Assembly (NCBI GenBank): GCA_024123955.1
Contig: CP099652.1
Span: 3,968,001 to 4,032,000 of the forward strand
Direction: 5' to 3'
DNA from: Oxalobacteraceae bacterium OTU3CINTB1
GTDB taxonomy: Bacteria; Pseudomonadota; Gammaproteobacteria; Burkholderiales; Burkholderiaceae_D
Length of the DNA stretch: 64,000 nucleotides
A program made the translations under genes and the position numbers. Below, one piece after another: positions 37,058 to 46,876 of the stretch; within the stretch, counting starts at the first letter, position 1, and each line of letters begins with the position of its first letter. The notes beneath the pieces were generated by a model. That model had not been told where the DNA came from. It saw only the letters and a list, made by a program, of their open reading frames with translations, and searched no databases.

Positions 37058-39463
37058 TTAGATGAACACGTGGTTCGGGGCCACCGAGACAGCCGGCGCC
37101 TGCCACTTCTCGAGCCACGCGATCAACTGGTCGCCAGGGATCGGGCGGCTCATGAAGTAGCCCTGCCCCTGGTCGCAACCGAGGCCCGCCAGCAGTCGCC
37201 ACACCGCTTCGCTCTCGATACCCTCGGCCACCACGCGCAAGCCCATGTTGTGACCCAGGTCGATGGTCGAGCGCACGATCTTGGTGTCGCCTTCATCGTG
37301 CTCCATATTGAGCACGAACGATTTGTCGATCTTGAGCTCATTGACCGGCAGCCGTTTGAGGTACGCCAGCGACGAATAGCCGGTGCCGAAATCGTCGATC
37401 GACAGATCGAAACCCATGGCGCTGAGGCGCTCCAGCGTGGTTTGCGCCCGCACCGGATCGTCCATGATGGCGCTTTCGGTGATCTCGAGGCAGAACGAGC
37501 CGGGAGCCAGTTTGTGGCGCACCAGCAGGTCGGCGAATTTGGCCGGCAGGTCCTGGTCCAGCAAATCGCGCGTGGACAGGTTGACCGATATCTTCAGATG
37601 ATGGCCCTTGGCCGCCAGCTCCTGGCACAGCTCCGCCGAGCGCTCCATCACCCAGCGCGTGAGCACGCGGATAAAGCCGGTCTGCTCGGCGAACGGAATG
37701 AACTCGTCCGGGAACACGTTGCCGCGTTCCGGATGCACCCAGCGCACCAGCGCCTCCATGCCGACCACCTTGCCGGTATCGAGCATGATCTTGGGCTGCA
37801 CGTGCAGGCGGAACTCGTTGCGCTCGATGGCGTTGCGCAGCTCCGTCAGCAGCGACAGGCTCTTTTCGCTGGATTTGTCCATCGCCGCGTCGTAGACCAC
37901 GGCGCCGTCGTTGCGCTGCTTGGCCGCGTACATCGCCACCTCGGCCATGCTGAGCAAGGCCTCGCCGTCGCTGCCGTGGATCGGGTAACCGGCGATTCCC
38001 AGGCCGGCGCCGATGTCGACCATCTGTTCTTCCAACGACAGCGGCGTCTCCAGCGCCTGCAGGATTTCGGCCGCCATGCGCTGCGCCGCCTCGACATCGG
38101 ACGCCGGCAGCAGCACCGCGAATTCGTCGCCGCCCAGCCGCGCCACCTGCGCCGACGATTGCCGCCGGTTCGCCAGCAGCAGTTGCAGGCGGCCGGCCAC
38201 CTGGCGCAGCAGCGCGTCGCCGAAGCTGTGGCCCATCACATCGTTGACGTGCTTGAAGCGGTCCAGGTCCATCATCAGCACGAACACGGCTTCCTCGCGT
38301 TTTCGCGCATCCTCCATCGCGTCGTTCAGCAGCAGCAGGAACTGGGCGCGGTTGGGCAGATTGGTCAGCGTGTCCCAGTACGCCAGGCGGCGGATTTCCT
38401 GTTCGCGCTTGGCGATCCCCTCGCGCATCGCATCGAAGGCGTGGGCCAGCGCGCCGATTTCGTCTTCGCGGCTGGTGTCGATCTGGCCTTTGTAGTCGCC
38501 CTGCTCCAGGCGTTTGGCGGTATCGGCCAACTCGCTGATCGGCTGGGCGATGCGCTTGGCGGTGAAGATGATGGCCAGCGCCGAGATGGCGATGCCGCCG
38601 GCGGTGAGGAGGATCAGCCAGCGCTCCAGGCGCGCGTATTCGGCGGTCGCCTCGTCGATCGAGCGCGCCAGCAGCACGCTGGCGGTCTGCCCGCCGTCCT
38701 GGCCGATCGACATCAGGCGCGCGCTATAGCGGCCGGTTTCCACCTCGATGTCGAACGGTCCGGTGGGCGCGGCCGGCAACGCCTGCAACTGGTCGACCAC
38801 CGATTGCGCCGAAGCGCCGACGTAGGTGGAACCTGCCGACATCCATTTGCCCTGCGGGTCGCGCGTCAGCACGGTGGTGTGCAGGGAGCTGACCTCGCGC
38901 ATCTCGCTGGCCAGTTGGCGGTCGATCGGGAATGTCATCACGATCCAGCCGATGGTGACCGGCGCCTTGACCGGCATGACGACGATCTGGTACGGGCGGC
39001 GCTCGATGATGGCGATGCCATTGGCGCCGTCGGCCGCTTCGGCCGCGTCGAGCATGCTGACGGCCATTTTCTCCAGGCCCGCTGCCTGCGTGGTGTTGGT
39101 CGATACGCTGATCTTGCGCTCGGCGCTGATCAGCATCGTCAACGAAGCCTTGATGCGGCGGCCGCTGTTGGCCAGCGCCGATTCGATGGTGGCGCGGTCG
39201 CCTTCGTCGTTGTTGCCGATGGCGGCCAGGAACGCGGTGTCGCGCGCCAGCAGGCGGGCGCCGAAGCGCAGGCTCTGGGCGTTTTGATCGAGCAGGCGGC
39301 GGAACACCTTGGTGCCGTTATTGAGTTCCCCGGCGATGGCAAGGCGCGCGTTGTTGTCGATGCCGCGCTGGATCACCACCAGGCCGACCAGCTGCACGGC
39401 GACGATCAGGACCAGGAACAGCGCGACGATCCGGCTTTCCAGGCTGCGAAAACGCATACGCAT
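37058..39463 (-). CDS. Membrane GGDEF-EAL protein with periplasmic CACHE-like sensor
   Basis: 801 residues. TM1 13-33; periplasmic sensor about 35-280 (double-CACHE-like); TM2 281-302; HAMP 303-355; GGDEF with intact RLGGDEFAVLL (444-448); EAL with intact MEALVRW (about 570) and SIDDFGTGYSSL. All key residues for c-di-GMP synthesis and hydrolysis are kept. The gene starts 15 nt after the upstream cupredoxin-like gene, so a periplasmic copper/redox or small-ligand signal is plausible. The second ATG (39456) is an alternative start. Confidence 0.93.
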   Translation of the reverse strand: MRMRFRSLESRIVALFLVLIVAVQLVGLVVIQRGIDNNARLAIAGELNNGTKVFRRLLDQNAQSLRFGARLLARDTAFLAAIGNNDEGDRATIESALANSGRRIKASLTMLISAERKISVSTNTTQAAGLEKMAVSMLDAAEAADGANGIAIIERRPYQIVVMPVKAPVTIGWIVMTFPIDRQLASEMREVSSLHTTVLTRDPQGKWMSAGSTYVGASAQSVVDQLQALPAAPTGPFDIEVETGRYSARLMSIGQDGGQTASVLLARSIDEATAEYARLERWLILLTAGGIAISALAIIFTAKRIAQPISELADTAKRLEQGDYKGQIDTSREDEIGALAHAFDAMREGIAKREQEIRRLAYWDTLTNLPNRAQFLLLLNDAMEDARKREEAVFVLMMDLDRFKHVNDVMGHSFGDALLRQVAGRLQLLLANRRQSSAQVARLGGDEFAVLLPASDVEAAQRMAAEILQALETPLSLEEQMVDIGAGLGIAGYPIHGSDGEALLSMAEVAMYAAKQRNDGAVVYDAAMDKSSEKSLSLLTELRNAIERNEFRLHVQPKIMLDTGKVVGMEALVRWVHPERGNVFPDEFIPFAEQTGFIRVLTRWVMERSAELCQELAAKGHHLKISVNLSTRDLLDQDLPAKFADLLVRHKLAPGSFCLEITESAIMDDPVRAQTTLERLSAMGFDLSIDDFGTGYSSLAYLKRLPVNELKIDKSFVLNMEHDEGDTKIVRSTIDLGHNMGLRVVAEGIESEAVWRLLAGLGCDQGQGYFMSRPIPGDQLIAWLEKWQAPAVSVAPNHVFI

Positions 39464-39478
39464 GCTCGGGGCGATCCT

Positions 39479-40120
39479 TTAGTAGGCCGACGACGTGGCG
39501 TCGGCAGCCGGAGGCTTCATCGGCAGTTTGAACGTGGCCGTCGACATCGCGTCGCCCGCCTTCACAGTCAACACCTGCTCGGGTGTGGCGCCGCCGACGG
39601 TGTTGTAGTGCCAGGCTTTGACCACGTACTTGCCGCCGGCCGGCAGCGCGATGCGCGCCGCGCCGGCGGCGTCGGTCTTGGCGAAGTATGGCGTGTCGAC
39701 GATCTTGACGTAGGCGAGCATCTTGTCGTGGATGTTACAGCCCAGGACCACGGTGCCGGCCTTGTCGAACACCTGCGGCGCCGCCGACTCGCCCGAATAC
39801 AGTTTTTGGTCGAACTTGTGCGCGGCCGAAAACGAATAGATGTGGTGGCGGACCTTGTCGTTGTTCGGAAAGGATACTTTGCTGCCGGTCTGCACGACGG
39901 TGACCAGCGGCATGAACTTCAAACTCTTTTGCTCGATCTGCCCGCTGGCTGGCGCCTTGCCGGGGGCCGGGGCGGTCTCCGCCTCGATGTAGACCACCGT
40001 ATCGGCTAGCGGATTGCCAGCCGCGTCCTGTACCTGCACGGTGACCCCGGTCGCCCCCGCCGAAGCGGTGCTCAAGAACATCAGACTAAAAACGAGGCGA
40101 CGGCTATTAAGACTGTACAT
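39479..40120 (-). CDS. Periplasmic cupredoxin-like protein (methylamine-utilisation-protein-like)
   Basis: 213 residues from ATG 40120 with a signal peptide (SLMFLSTASAGATG). The plastocyanin-type domain (about 65-140) has a candidate type-1 copper set: His92/93 (VRHHIYSFS), Cys128, His131 and Met134 (GCNIHDKM). A carboxypeptidase-regulatory-like beta domain may follow. Such proteins are often labelled methylamine utilisation protein without any mau genes nearby, as here. Transcribed together with the GGDEF-EAL gene, it may be its periplasmic partner; that link is inference. Confidence 0.82.
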   Translation of the reverse strand: MYSLNSRRLVFSLMFLSTASAGATGVTVQVQDAAGNPLADTVVYIEAETAPAPGKAPASGQIEQKSLKFMPLVTVVQTGSKVSFPNNDKVRHHIYSFSAAHKFDQKLYSGESAAPQVFDKAGTVVLGCNIHDKMLAYVKIVDTPYFAKTDAAGAARIALPAGGKYVVKAWHYNTVGGATPEQVLTVKAGDAMSTATFKLPMKPPAADATSSAY

Positions 40121-40271
40121 GGTAGGCCCGGGGAACACTTGGTCTGACTATTGTAGCGCGACAACAATGTGACATGGAAATACTTATTGCGCCACAGGAC
40201 AAAATTCATGAGGCCGTCACAAACACATCATAGAATCGTACAGTTAAACCCACATTTCGCAAGCGCTAATC

Positions 40272-42122
40272 GTGAAAACCGCCAGCAAACCGCTGCATCG
40301 TAGCAACGCCGCACCCGCCGTGGTGACCTACATCAGGCCCGAACTCGAGGACGAGGAGGCAGTGTTGCGCGCCCATTTATACGATATCCTCGCGCGCCGC
40401 CAGCTCAGCGCGCTGTTCCAACCGATCGTCAACCTGCAGAACGGCGACATCATCGCCTACGAGGGGTTGATACGGGGGCCGTCGGACAGCCCCCTGCACT
40501 CGCCGATGAGCCTGTTCAAGGTGGCGCGCGCCAGCGGGCTGACGGTGCAGGTCGAGCACCTGTGCCGCCAGGTGATCCTGGAGCGCTTTGCCGAGCTGGA
40601 ACTGCCGGGCAAGCTGTTTCTCAACGTGAGCCCCGAATGCCTGCTGCAGCGCGACGCCCGCCCCGGCGAGACGCTGGAATACATCCATCACATCGGCATC
40701 AACCCCGAGCGCGTGATCATCGAGCTGACCGAGAACCAGCCGACCTACGACTATGAGCTGATGCGCGAGGCGGTGCGGCACTACCGCGACATGGGCTTCC
40801 AGATCGCCATCGACGATCTGGGCGAAGGGTTCTCCAGCCTGCGCCTGTGGTCCGAGTTGCGGCCGGAGTATGTCAAGATCGACATGCATTTCATCCAGGG
40901 GATCAATAACGATCCGGTGAAGCTGCAATTCGTGCGCTCGATCCAGGAGATCGCCGAGAAGTCGAACACCCTGGTCATCGCCGAAGGCATCGAAACCCAA
41001 GCCGAACTGCTGGTGATCCGCGATGTCGGCGTCGCCAACGGCCAGGGCTATCATCTGGGACGGCCGCATCCGCAACCGGCGCGCTCGGCCCCGGCCGAGG
41101 TGGTCAAGGCGCTGGCGCGCACCGGTGTCGCCGTGTATCCCCGGCGCGGCGCCGAAAAGAACGCCGCCACCATCCTCAAACTGCTCAACGAAGTGCAGAC
41201 CGTTCCGTCGAGCATGACCAACAACGAGGTCTACGAGATCTTCTTGAAGGAACCCAAGCTGCTGATCATTCCGGTGGTCGACGGCGATGAGCCGCAGGGA
41301 CTGATCAGCCGCTTCGAGATGATCGACCACTTCGCCCGGCCCTACCAGCGCGAGCTGTACGGCAAGAAGTCGTGCCGGCAGTTCATGGACGCCACGTCCT
41401 TGATCGCCGAGCAGGACACCACCTTGCAAGAGCTGAGCTTCCGCATGGTGCAGGCCGACGCCCACCACCTGTTCAACGGCTTCATCATCACCGACCGGGG
41501 CCGCTACCTGGGCTTGGGCACCGGCCACGACCTGATGCGCGAGATCACGCAGATGCAGATCAACGCGGCGCGCTACGCCAATCCGCTGACCCAACTGCCG
41601 GGCAATGTGCCGATCAACGAACACATCGACCGGCTGCTGGAGAGCGGCACGCGTTTCTGGGCCTGTTATGTCGACCTCGACCATTTCAAACCGTTCAACG
41701 ATGTCTACGGCTACCGGCGGGGCGACGACGTCATCCAGCTGACTGGCAACATGCTCAGCGAGCGCTGCGACGCCAACCGCGACTTCGTCGGCCATATCGG
41801 CGGCGACGATTTCATGGTGTTGTTCCAGAGCGAAGATTGGGAGGCGCGTTGCCAGGGCATCCTGGCGGATTTCGAGCAGAATGTGCAGGCGTTCTACAGC
41901 CTCGAGGACCGCGAGCGCGGCGGCTACCTGAGCGAGGACCGGCAGGGAAAGAAAGTGTTCTATTCGTTGATGAGTCTGTCAATCGGCGTGATCCGCGTCG
42001 ATCCGCGCCAGTATTACACGCACCACCAGATCGCCACGGCAGCGGCCGAATCCAAGCGCCAAGCCAAGAAAATCCACGGCAACAGCCTGTTCCTCGACCG
42101 CCGGCAGCAGCCGCAGGGTTAG
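40272..42122 (+). CDS. EAL-CBS-GGDEF protein with degenerate GGDDF site
   Basis: A 616-residue cytosolic protein starting at GTG 40272. EAL is at about 35-270: E-G-L at 64-66, NVSPE, ELTEN, DDLGEGFSSL, KIDMHF and AEGIET keep the metal and base residues. A CBS pair lies at about 295-415 (PLLIIPVVDGDEPQG-type fold) and a GGDEF domain with GGDDF at 510-514. The Glu-to-Asp change suggests the cyclase part is weak or serves as a GTP sensor, so it is probably a phosphodiesterase. Divergent from the cupredoxin operon (151 bp apart). Confidence 0.9.
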   Translation: MKTASKPLHRSNAAPAVVTYIRPELEDEEAVLRAHLYDILARRQLSALFQPIVNLQNGDIIAYEGLIRGPSDSPLHSPMSLFKVARASGLTVQVEHLCRQVILERFAELELPGKLFLNVSPECLLQRDARPGETLEYIHHIGINPERVIIELTENQPTYDYELMREAVRHYRDMGFQIAIDDLGEGFSSLRLWSELRPEYVKIDMHFIQGINNDPVKLQFVRSIQEIAEKSNTLVIAEGIETQAELLVIRDVGVANGQGYHLGRPHPQPARSAPAEVVKALARTGVAVYPRRGAEKNAATILKLLNEVQTVPSSMTNNEVYEIFLKEPKLLIIPVVDGDEPQGLISRFEMIDHFARPYQRELYGKKSCRQFMDATSLIAEQDTTLQELSFRMVQADAHHLFNGFIITDRGRYLGLGTGHDLMREITQMQINAARYANPLTQLPGNVPINEHIDRLLESGTRFWACYVDLDHFKPFNDVYGYRRGDDVIQLTGNMLSERCDANRDFVGHIGGDDFMVLFQSEDWEARCQGILADFEQNVQAFYSLEDRERGGYLSEDRQGKKVFYSLMSLSIGVIRVDPRQYYTHHQIATAAAESKRQAKKIHGNSLFLDRRQQPQG

Positions 42123-42135
42123 CTAAACGGTTGCA

Positions 42136-43533
42136 TCATCGCGGTCGCTCGCGCACCGGCACGGCCCTGCGGTGCTGCGCGCGCCAGCGGCGCACCAGCT
42201 CCTGCGCTTCGACGATCGCTTCCGGCGTCATGTCGAGCGCCACCTTCTTGCGGTTGCTGGCCGCCGCGACATCGCCGGCGTCGGCCGCCAACGTCAGCCA
42301 CATGAACGAGCGCGACGCGTCGCGTTTGACGCCGCGCCCGCTGCCATACATGCCGCCCAGATTGAACTGCGCCAACGCGTGACCCTGCTCGGCCGCCTTG
42401 CCATACCATTTGACGGCGTGCACATCGTCCTGGGCAACCCCCAGGCCGTTGGCGTACATTACGCCCAGGTTGTTCTGCGCGCTGGCGTCGCCCTGGTCGG
42501 CCGCGCTGCGATACCAGGCCACCGCGCGCGCATCGTCCTTGGCCACGCCATGACCATTGGCGTACATCACGCCGACATTGAACTGCGCGTTCGGCGCGCC
42601 CTGCTCGGCCGCCATCCGGTACCACTCCAGCGCGCGCTGCTCGTCGCGGCAGACGCCGCGTCCGCGCGCATACATGCCGCCCAGGTTGTACTGCGCCAGC
42701 ACATGGCCGGACTCGGCCGCGCGCCGATACCAGGAAAAAGCCAGCTCGTCGTCGCGGTCGACGCCCTTGCCGTTGGCCAACATGATGCCCAGATTGAACT
42801 GGGCGTCGGCGTCCTCCTGCTCGGCCGCGCGCGTCAACCATGCATAAGCCCGCAACTGGTCGGCCGGCACGCCCAAGCCCTCCGAATACGCGACCCCGAC
42901 CAGGCGCTGCGCCACCGCGTCGCCTTGCGCGGCGGCTTGCCGCAACCACGCCAGCGCCTGCGTATCGTTGCGCGCGACGCCGTGTCCATGCTTGTACATC
43001 AGTCCGAGATTGAGCTGGGCGTTGGCGTCGTTTTGCAGCGCGGCCTTGCGGAACCACGCCAGCGCCAACGGATAGTTGCGGCGCACGCCGGTGCCGTGCA
43101 CATAGGCCTCGCCCAGCAAGGTTTGCGCGCTGGCGATGCCCTGCTCCGCCGCGCGGTAGAACCAGGACAGCGCGATCTCGTCGCTGCGCGCGACGCCGCG
43201 CCCCCTTTTATACATTTGCCCGAGATTTTGCTGGGCCGAAGCGTCGCCTTGCTGGGCGGCGGCGCGAAACCAGCGCACCGCCTCCTTGTCGTTATTGGGG
43301 ACGCCCCGGCCGTTGTAGTACATCACACCGAGATGATTCTGGGCGAACGCCAGCCCCTGCTCCGCAGCCTTGTGCATCCAATGGAAGGCCCGATTGTCTT
43401 CCCGCGCCACGCCCTGGCCTTTTTTATAGACCATGGCAAGATTGAATTGCGCGTAGGGATTACCTCGCTCGGCCGCCTCCTTGTACCACACATAACTGTC
43501 GTAGCCATCTCTGGCGGAGCTCTGGTTTTTCAT
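42136..43533 (-). CDS. Sel1-repeat protein (about 11 repeats)
   Basis: 465 residues made almost entirely of 36-residue Sel1/TPR-like repeats of the form W(Y/F)xxAAEQGxxxAQxxLG, with MYxxGxGV in each. Eleven full copies and a partial twelfth are seen. There is no signal peptide or membrane segment, so it probably acts in the cytosol as a protein-binding scaffold. Convergent with the EAL-CBS-GGDDF gene, 13 bp between stops. Start ATG 43533 behind AAGGGG. Confidence 0.92.
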   Translation of the reverse strand: MKNQSSARDGYDSYVWYKEAAERGNPYAQFNLAMVYKKGQGVAREDNRAFHWMHKAAEQGLAFAQNHLGVMYYNGRGVPNNDKEAVRWFRAAAQQGDASAQQNLGQMYKRGRGVARSDEIALSWFYRAAEQGIASAQTLLGEAYVHGTGVRRNYPLALAWFRKAALQNDANAQLNLGLMYKHGHGVARNDTQALAWLRQAAAQGDAVAQRLVGVAYSEGLGVPADQLRAYAWLTRAAEQEDADAQFNLGIMLANGKGVDRDDELAFSWYRRAAESGHVLAQYNLGGMYARGRGVCRDEQRALEWYRMAAEQGAPNAQFNVGVMYANGHGVAKDDARAVAWYRSAADQGDASAQNNLGVMYANGLGVAQDDVHAVKWYGKAAEQGHALAQFNLGGMYGSGRGVKRDASRSFMWLTLAADAGDVAAASNRKKVALDMTPEAIVEAQELVRRWRAQHRRAVPVRERPR

Positions 43534-43649
43534 CGCGCACCCCTTGCCAACACTGCAACTATGTTGACTAAAGTGTAAGCTCGATAGTGACTTCAGATTT
43601 GAGCGTCGTCAAACGAGTGATGATGAAATGCTATCGTTTAAGCCTAAAC

Positions 43650-44270
43650 TTACTGAGGGGACTGTTTTTGAAGGAATTGGTGCACTTTGGCGGCCGCCAG
43701 CTTGTTTACCGAGACGAGCAGGGCCGGATCGACGCCGGCGATGCCATAGGTCGAACCGATGTGTTTACCGATGTGTATCAGCACTTCGGCCGCCACTTCG
43801 GCGTCGGACTCGGCCCGGTGGGCCGCGCTTTTGAAACGGATGCCCAACTGCCCCGACAGATTGCCGAGCTTGTAGCTGGCCAGGTTCGGGAACACCCGGC
43901 GCGACAGCTTGAGCGAGCACACCAGCGCTTGATGGCCGGGCGTCAGGTTGAGCCGGGCCGCCTCGGCGCGCAGGAACTTCTCGTCGAAGCTGGCGTTGTG
44001 GGCCGACAGCGCGTCGCCGCCGATAAAGTCGAGCAGGTCGGGGACCACGCGCGAGACCGGCGGCGCGTTGTCGACCATAGACTGGGTGATGCCGGTCAGG
44101 CCGGTGATAAACGAGGGAATGCGCACGTTGCAGTTGATCAGGGACACGTAGCGCTCGACGATGCGTCCGCCGACGATGCGCAACGCCGCCACCTCGGTGA
44201 TGCGGTCGCCCATGTCCGGCGACAGGCCGGTGGTCTCGAAGTCGAGCATGACGATGGATTTGTCGAGCAT
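43650..44270 (-). CDS. DnaQ-like 3'-5' exonuclease (DEDDh)
   Basis: 206 residues. Exo I is MLDFETTG (Asp10, Glu12), Exo II SAHNASFDEKFL and Exo III HRAESDAEVAAE (His and Asp), a complete DEDDh set. It is shorter than typical DNA polymerase III epsilon subunits, so a stand-alone nuclease of the PolC/epsilon superfamily is likely. It follows yegD by 20 nt on the same strand, so the two are probably one operon. Confidence 0.9.
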   Translation of the reverse strand: MLDKSIVMLDFETTGLSPDMGDRITEVAALRIVGGRIVERYVSLINCNVRIPSFITGLTGITQSMVDNAPPVSRVVPDLLDFIGGDALSAHNASFDEKFLRAEAARLNLTPGHQALVCSLKLSRRVFPNLASYKLGNLSGQLGIRFKSAAHRAESDAEVAAEVLIHIGKHIGSTYGIAGVDPALLVSVNKLAAAKVHQFLQKQSPQ

Positions 44271-44290
44271 TTGCGTCCCTGTCTATCTAC

Positions 44291-45541
44291 TTAGCCGAAT
44301 TTGCGCACGGCGTCGAGCGCCAGCCCGGCGCCGATGCTGCCGAACAGGTCGCCTTCGACCTTGCGCGCGGCCGGCACCAGCGCGCCGATGCGCTCGCGCA
44401 GCATGCGCACGCCGCTCGAGCCGCCGGTGAAAAAGACGGTGTCGACATCGGCCGGTCCGACGCCGGCGTCGCGCAGCAGGCTCAGCACGGTATTTTCAAC
44501 CGAGCCCACCAGATGGTCGATCGAGGCGTCGAACTGCGCGCGGTCGAGCTCCAGGTTGACCGCCGGCGACAAGCGGTCCAGCTCCAGCCGCACCTTGACG
44601 TCGCCGGACAAGGCGATCTTGCCCTCCTCCACCTTCATCGCCAGCCAATGGCCGGCGCGCTCGTCGATCAGGCGCTGCAGGCGGCCCAGCTTTTCCTGCT
44701 CGGCCGAATCGCGCAACAGGTCAGACAACTGGGTCCACATCTTCTTGGTGTAGGCCTGGTTGATCGTGTGCCAGGTGGCCAGGTTGAAGAAATAGCTCGA
44801 CGGCACTTCGCTGTTGTTGCGCAGGCGGCTGCCGTAGCCCAGCAACGGCATCACCGAGGACAGGCTCAGGTATTTATCGAAGTCGGTACCGCCGATGTGC
44901 ACGCCGCCGTTGGCGAGGATGTCGTCGCGCCGCTCGGTCTTTTTGGCGCGCGCGGGCGACAGGCGCACCAGCGAAAAGTCCGACGTCCCGCCGCCGATGT
45001 CGGCGATCAACACCAGTTCCTCGCGGTCGATCTGCGACTCGTAGTCGAACGCGGCGGCGATCGGCTCGAACTGGAAGGCGATGTCCTTGAACCCGACCGA
45101 ACGGGCGACCTCGGCCAAGGTATCCTCGGCCAACTGATCGTTTTCCTTGCTGTCGTCGATGAAATGCACCGGCCGGCCGAACACCGCCGACGTGAATTCG
45201 CGCCCGGCCGACTGCTCCGCGCGCAGCTTGACCTCGCCGATGAACTGGGCCAGCAACATCCGGAACGGCAGCGCGCGGCCGCCCACCTCGGTCTGACCGT
45301 CGATCAGACTGGTCCCGAGCAAACTCTTCAGCGAGCGCATCAAGCGCCCCTCATAGCCGGCCAGATATTCGGCCAGCGCCGCACGTCCAAAGGTGACCTG
45401 TTCGTCTTCCGCGTTGAAGAAGACGACCGACGGCAAGGTGGTCTTGCCGTCCTCAAGCCCCAACATCACGGACTGGCCGGGACGCACCCAGCCGACCGTG
45501 GAATTTGACGTGCCGAAATCGACGCCGCAAGCATTGGCCAT
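44291..45541 (-). CDS. yegD: YegD-like Hsp70-family ATPase
   Basis: 416 residues: the actin-like ATPase half of Hsp70 without the substrate-binding domain. Phosphate 1 is GVDFGTSNSTVG (6-17), phosphate 2 ADIGGGTSDFSL (about 190-201), and the adenosine motif FFTGGSSGVRML. It resembles E. coli YegD. Its client is unknown. Upstream gene of the exonuclease pair; start ATG 45541. Confidence 0.9.
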   Translation of the reverse strand: MANACGVDFGTSNSTVGWVRPGQSVMLGLEDGKTTLPSVVFFNAEDEQVTFGRAALAEYLAGYEGRLMRSLKSLLGTSLIDGQTEVGGRALPFRMLLAQFIGEVKLRAEQSAGREFTSAVFGRPVHFIDDSKENDQLAEDTLAEVARSVGFKDIAFQFEPIAAAFDYESQIDREELVLIADIGGGTSDFSLVRLSPARAKKTERRDDILANGGVHIGGTDFDKYLSLSSVMPLLGYGSRLRNNSEVPSSYFFNLATWHTINQAYTKKMWTQLSDLLRDSAEQEKLGRLQRLIDERAGHWLAMKVEEGKIALSGDVKVRLELDRLSPAVNLELDRAQFDASIDHLVGSVENTVLSLLRDAGVGPADVDTVFFTGGSSGVRMLRERIGALVPAARKVEGDLFGSIGAGLALDAVRKFG

Positions 45542-45736
45542 GTCGACCCTTCACACGTAATAAAGGGGCGTTATGCTATCAGAAAAACGCCCTCATCAGG
45601 GAAAATTGCTGTGCCACCACACCGAATACGTAATTTCCACATAGAAACACAATAAGTATTGCCCTAGAGTAAGTTTTTGATTATCCTCGACATGACCCAT
45701 GGAAACTGCCCGGGTCCCCACGACGATAACGAGATA

Positions 45737-46873
45737 ATGACGACATCCAAGCCGACAGTTGAGATCAGCGCCACGGAACACAAAGCCACCATCGCCCGCG
45801 AAGCGCGCCGCGTCACCTCGTACGACGTGGCGATCGTCGCCGGGGTGTCCCAATCGGCCGTCTCGCGCTGCTTCAAGCCGGGCGCCAGCGTCTCCAAGGC
45901 AACCTACGCCCGCGTCATGAAAGCGGCCTCGCTGCTCGATTACATTCCCAACGCCGCCGCCCGCAGCCTGATCACCCGCCGCTCCAACATGGTGGCGGTG
46001 ATCATCACCAACCAGGCCAATCTCTATTATCCCGAGCTGCTTGCCGAGCTGAGCCAGCAGATCACCGCGCGCGGCAAGCGCGTTCTGCTGTTCACCTTGG
46101 CGCGCGAGACCGATGTCGACCGCGTGCTGACCGACGTCTGGCAGTTCCAGGTCGACGGCGTGATCGCCGCCGCCCGCCTCAGCGACGAACACATCGCCGA
46201 ATTCGAGCGCCGCCACATGCCGCTGGTGCTGTTCAACCGCGCCTTGCGCAACCGCGTCGTCAACACCGTCACTTGCGATCACCTCGAAGCGGGCCGCATG
46301 CTGGTCGCGCGCCTGGCCGCCGCCGGCCATCGCCGCTTCGGCATCATCGCCGGCACCGAGGACTCCTCGGTCGCCAACGAACGCCGGCGCGGCGCCTGCG
46401 AACGCCTTGCCGAACTGGGCCTGCCGCCGCCGGTGGTGGTCCCGGGCCAATCCGACTACCGCAGCGGCGGCGCCGGCCTCAAAGCCATCATCGCGCAGCT
46501 AGGCGACGTGCCCGATGCGATCATCTGCGGCAGCGACGTGATGGCCATCGGTTGCCTCGATTACGCCCGCCACGAACTGGGCATCGACGTGCCGGGACAG
46601 CTGTCGGTGGCCGGCTTCGACGCCGTCGAGCCGTCCAACTGGTTGAGCTACAACCTCACCACCTTGCGCCAGCCGATGCCCAAAATGGCGGCCTCGGCGG
46701 CCGACCTGCTGTGCGCCGTCATCGACGGCCACGAGCACCCTTCCGATTCGCAGCCGGAGCGGCGCGTCTTCAGCGCCCAGTTCATCGAAGGCGCGACGGC
46801 CCGATTGACGCCGATGCCGGCGCTCGGCGGCACATTGGCGACCGGCATGCGCACGCCGGTCGCTATAATGTAG
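45737..46873 (+). CDS. LacI-family transcriptional regulator
   Basis: 378 residues from ATG 45737; the longer frame has poor spacing. The LacI HTH and hinge are in VTSYDVAIVAGVSQSAVSRC (about 26-45) and IPNAAARSL. The periplasmic-binding-like effector domain is normal (VAVIITNQANLYYPELLAEL; GFDAVEPSNWLSYNLTTLRQP). No sugar genes are adjacent; the helicase gene starts 3 nt after the stop, so it may be co-transcribed. The effector cannot be predicted. Confidence 0.92.
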   Translation: MTTSKPTVEISATEHKATIAREARRVTSYDVAIVAGVSQSAVSRCFKPGASVSKATYARVMKAASLLDYIPNAAARSLITRRSNMVAVIITNQANLYYPELLAELSQQITARGKRVLLFTLARETDVDRVLTDVWQFQVDGVIAAARLSDEHIAEFERRHMPLVLFNRALRNRVVNTVTCDHLEAGRMLVARLAAAGHRRFGIIAGTEDSSVANERRRGACERLAELGLPPPVVVPGQSDYRSGGAGLKAIIAQLGDVPDAIICGSDVMAIGCLDYARHELGIDVPGQLSVAGFDAVEPSNWLSYNLTTLRQPMPKMAASAADLLCAVIDGHEHPSDSQPERRVFSAQFIEGATARLTPMPALGGTLATGMRTPVAIM

Positions 46874-46876
46874 CGG

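Noticed and set aside
37016..40009. 997-residue plus-strand frame
   Set aside because: Exactly opposite the GGDEF-EAL and cupredoxin genes, with low-complexity shadow composition and no domain.
42172..43578. 468-residue plus-strand frame over the Sel1 gene
   Set aside because: Repeat-driven shadow of the Sel1 repeats on the other strand.
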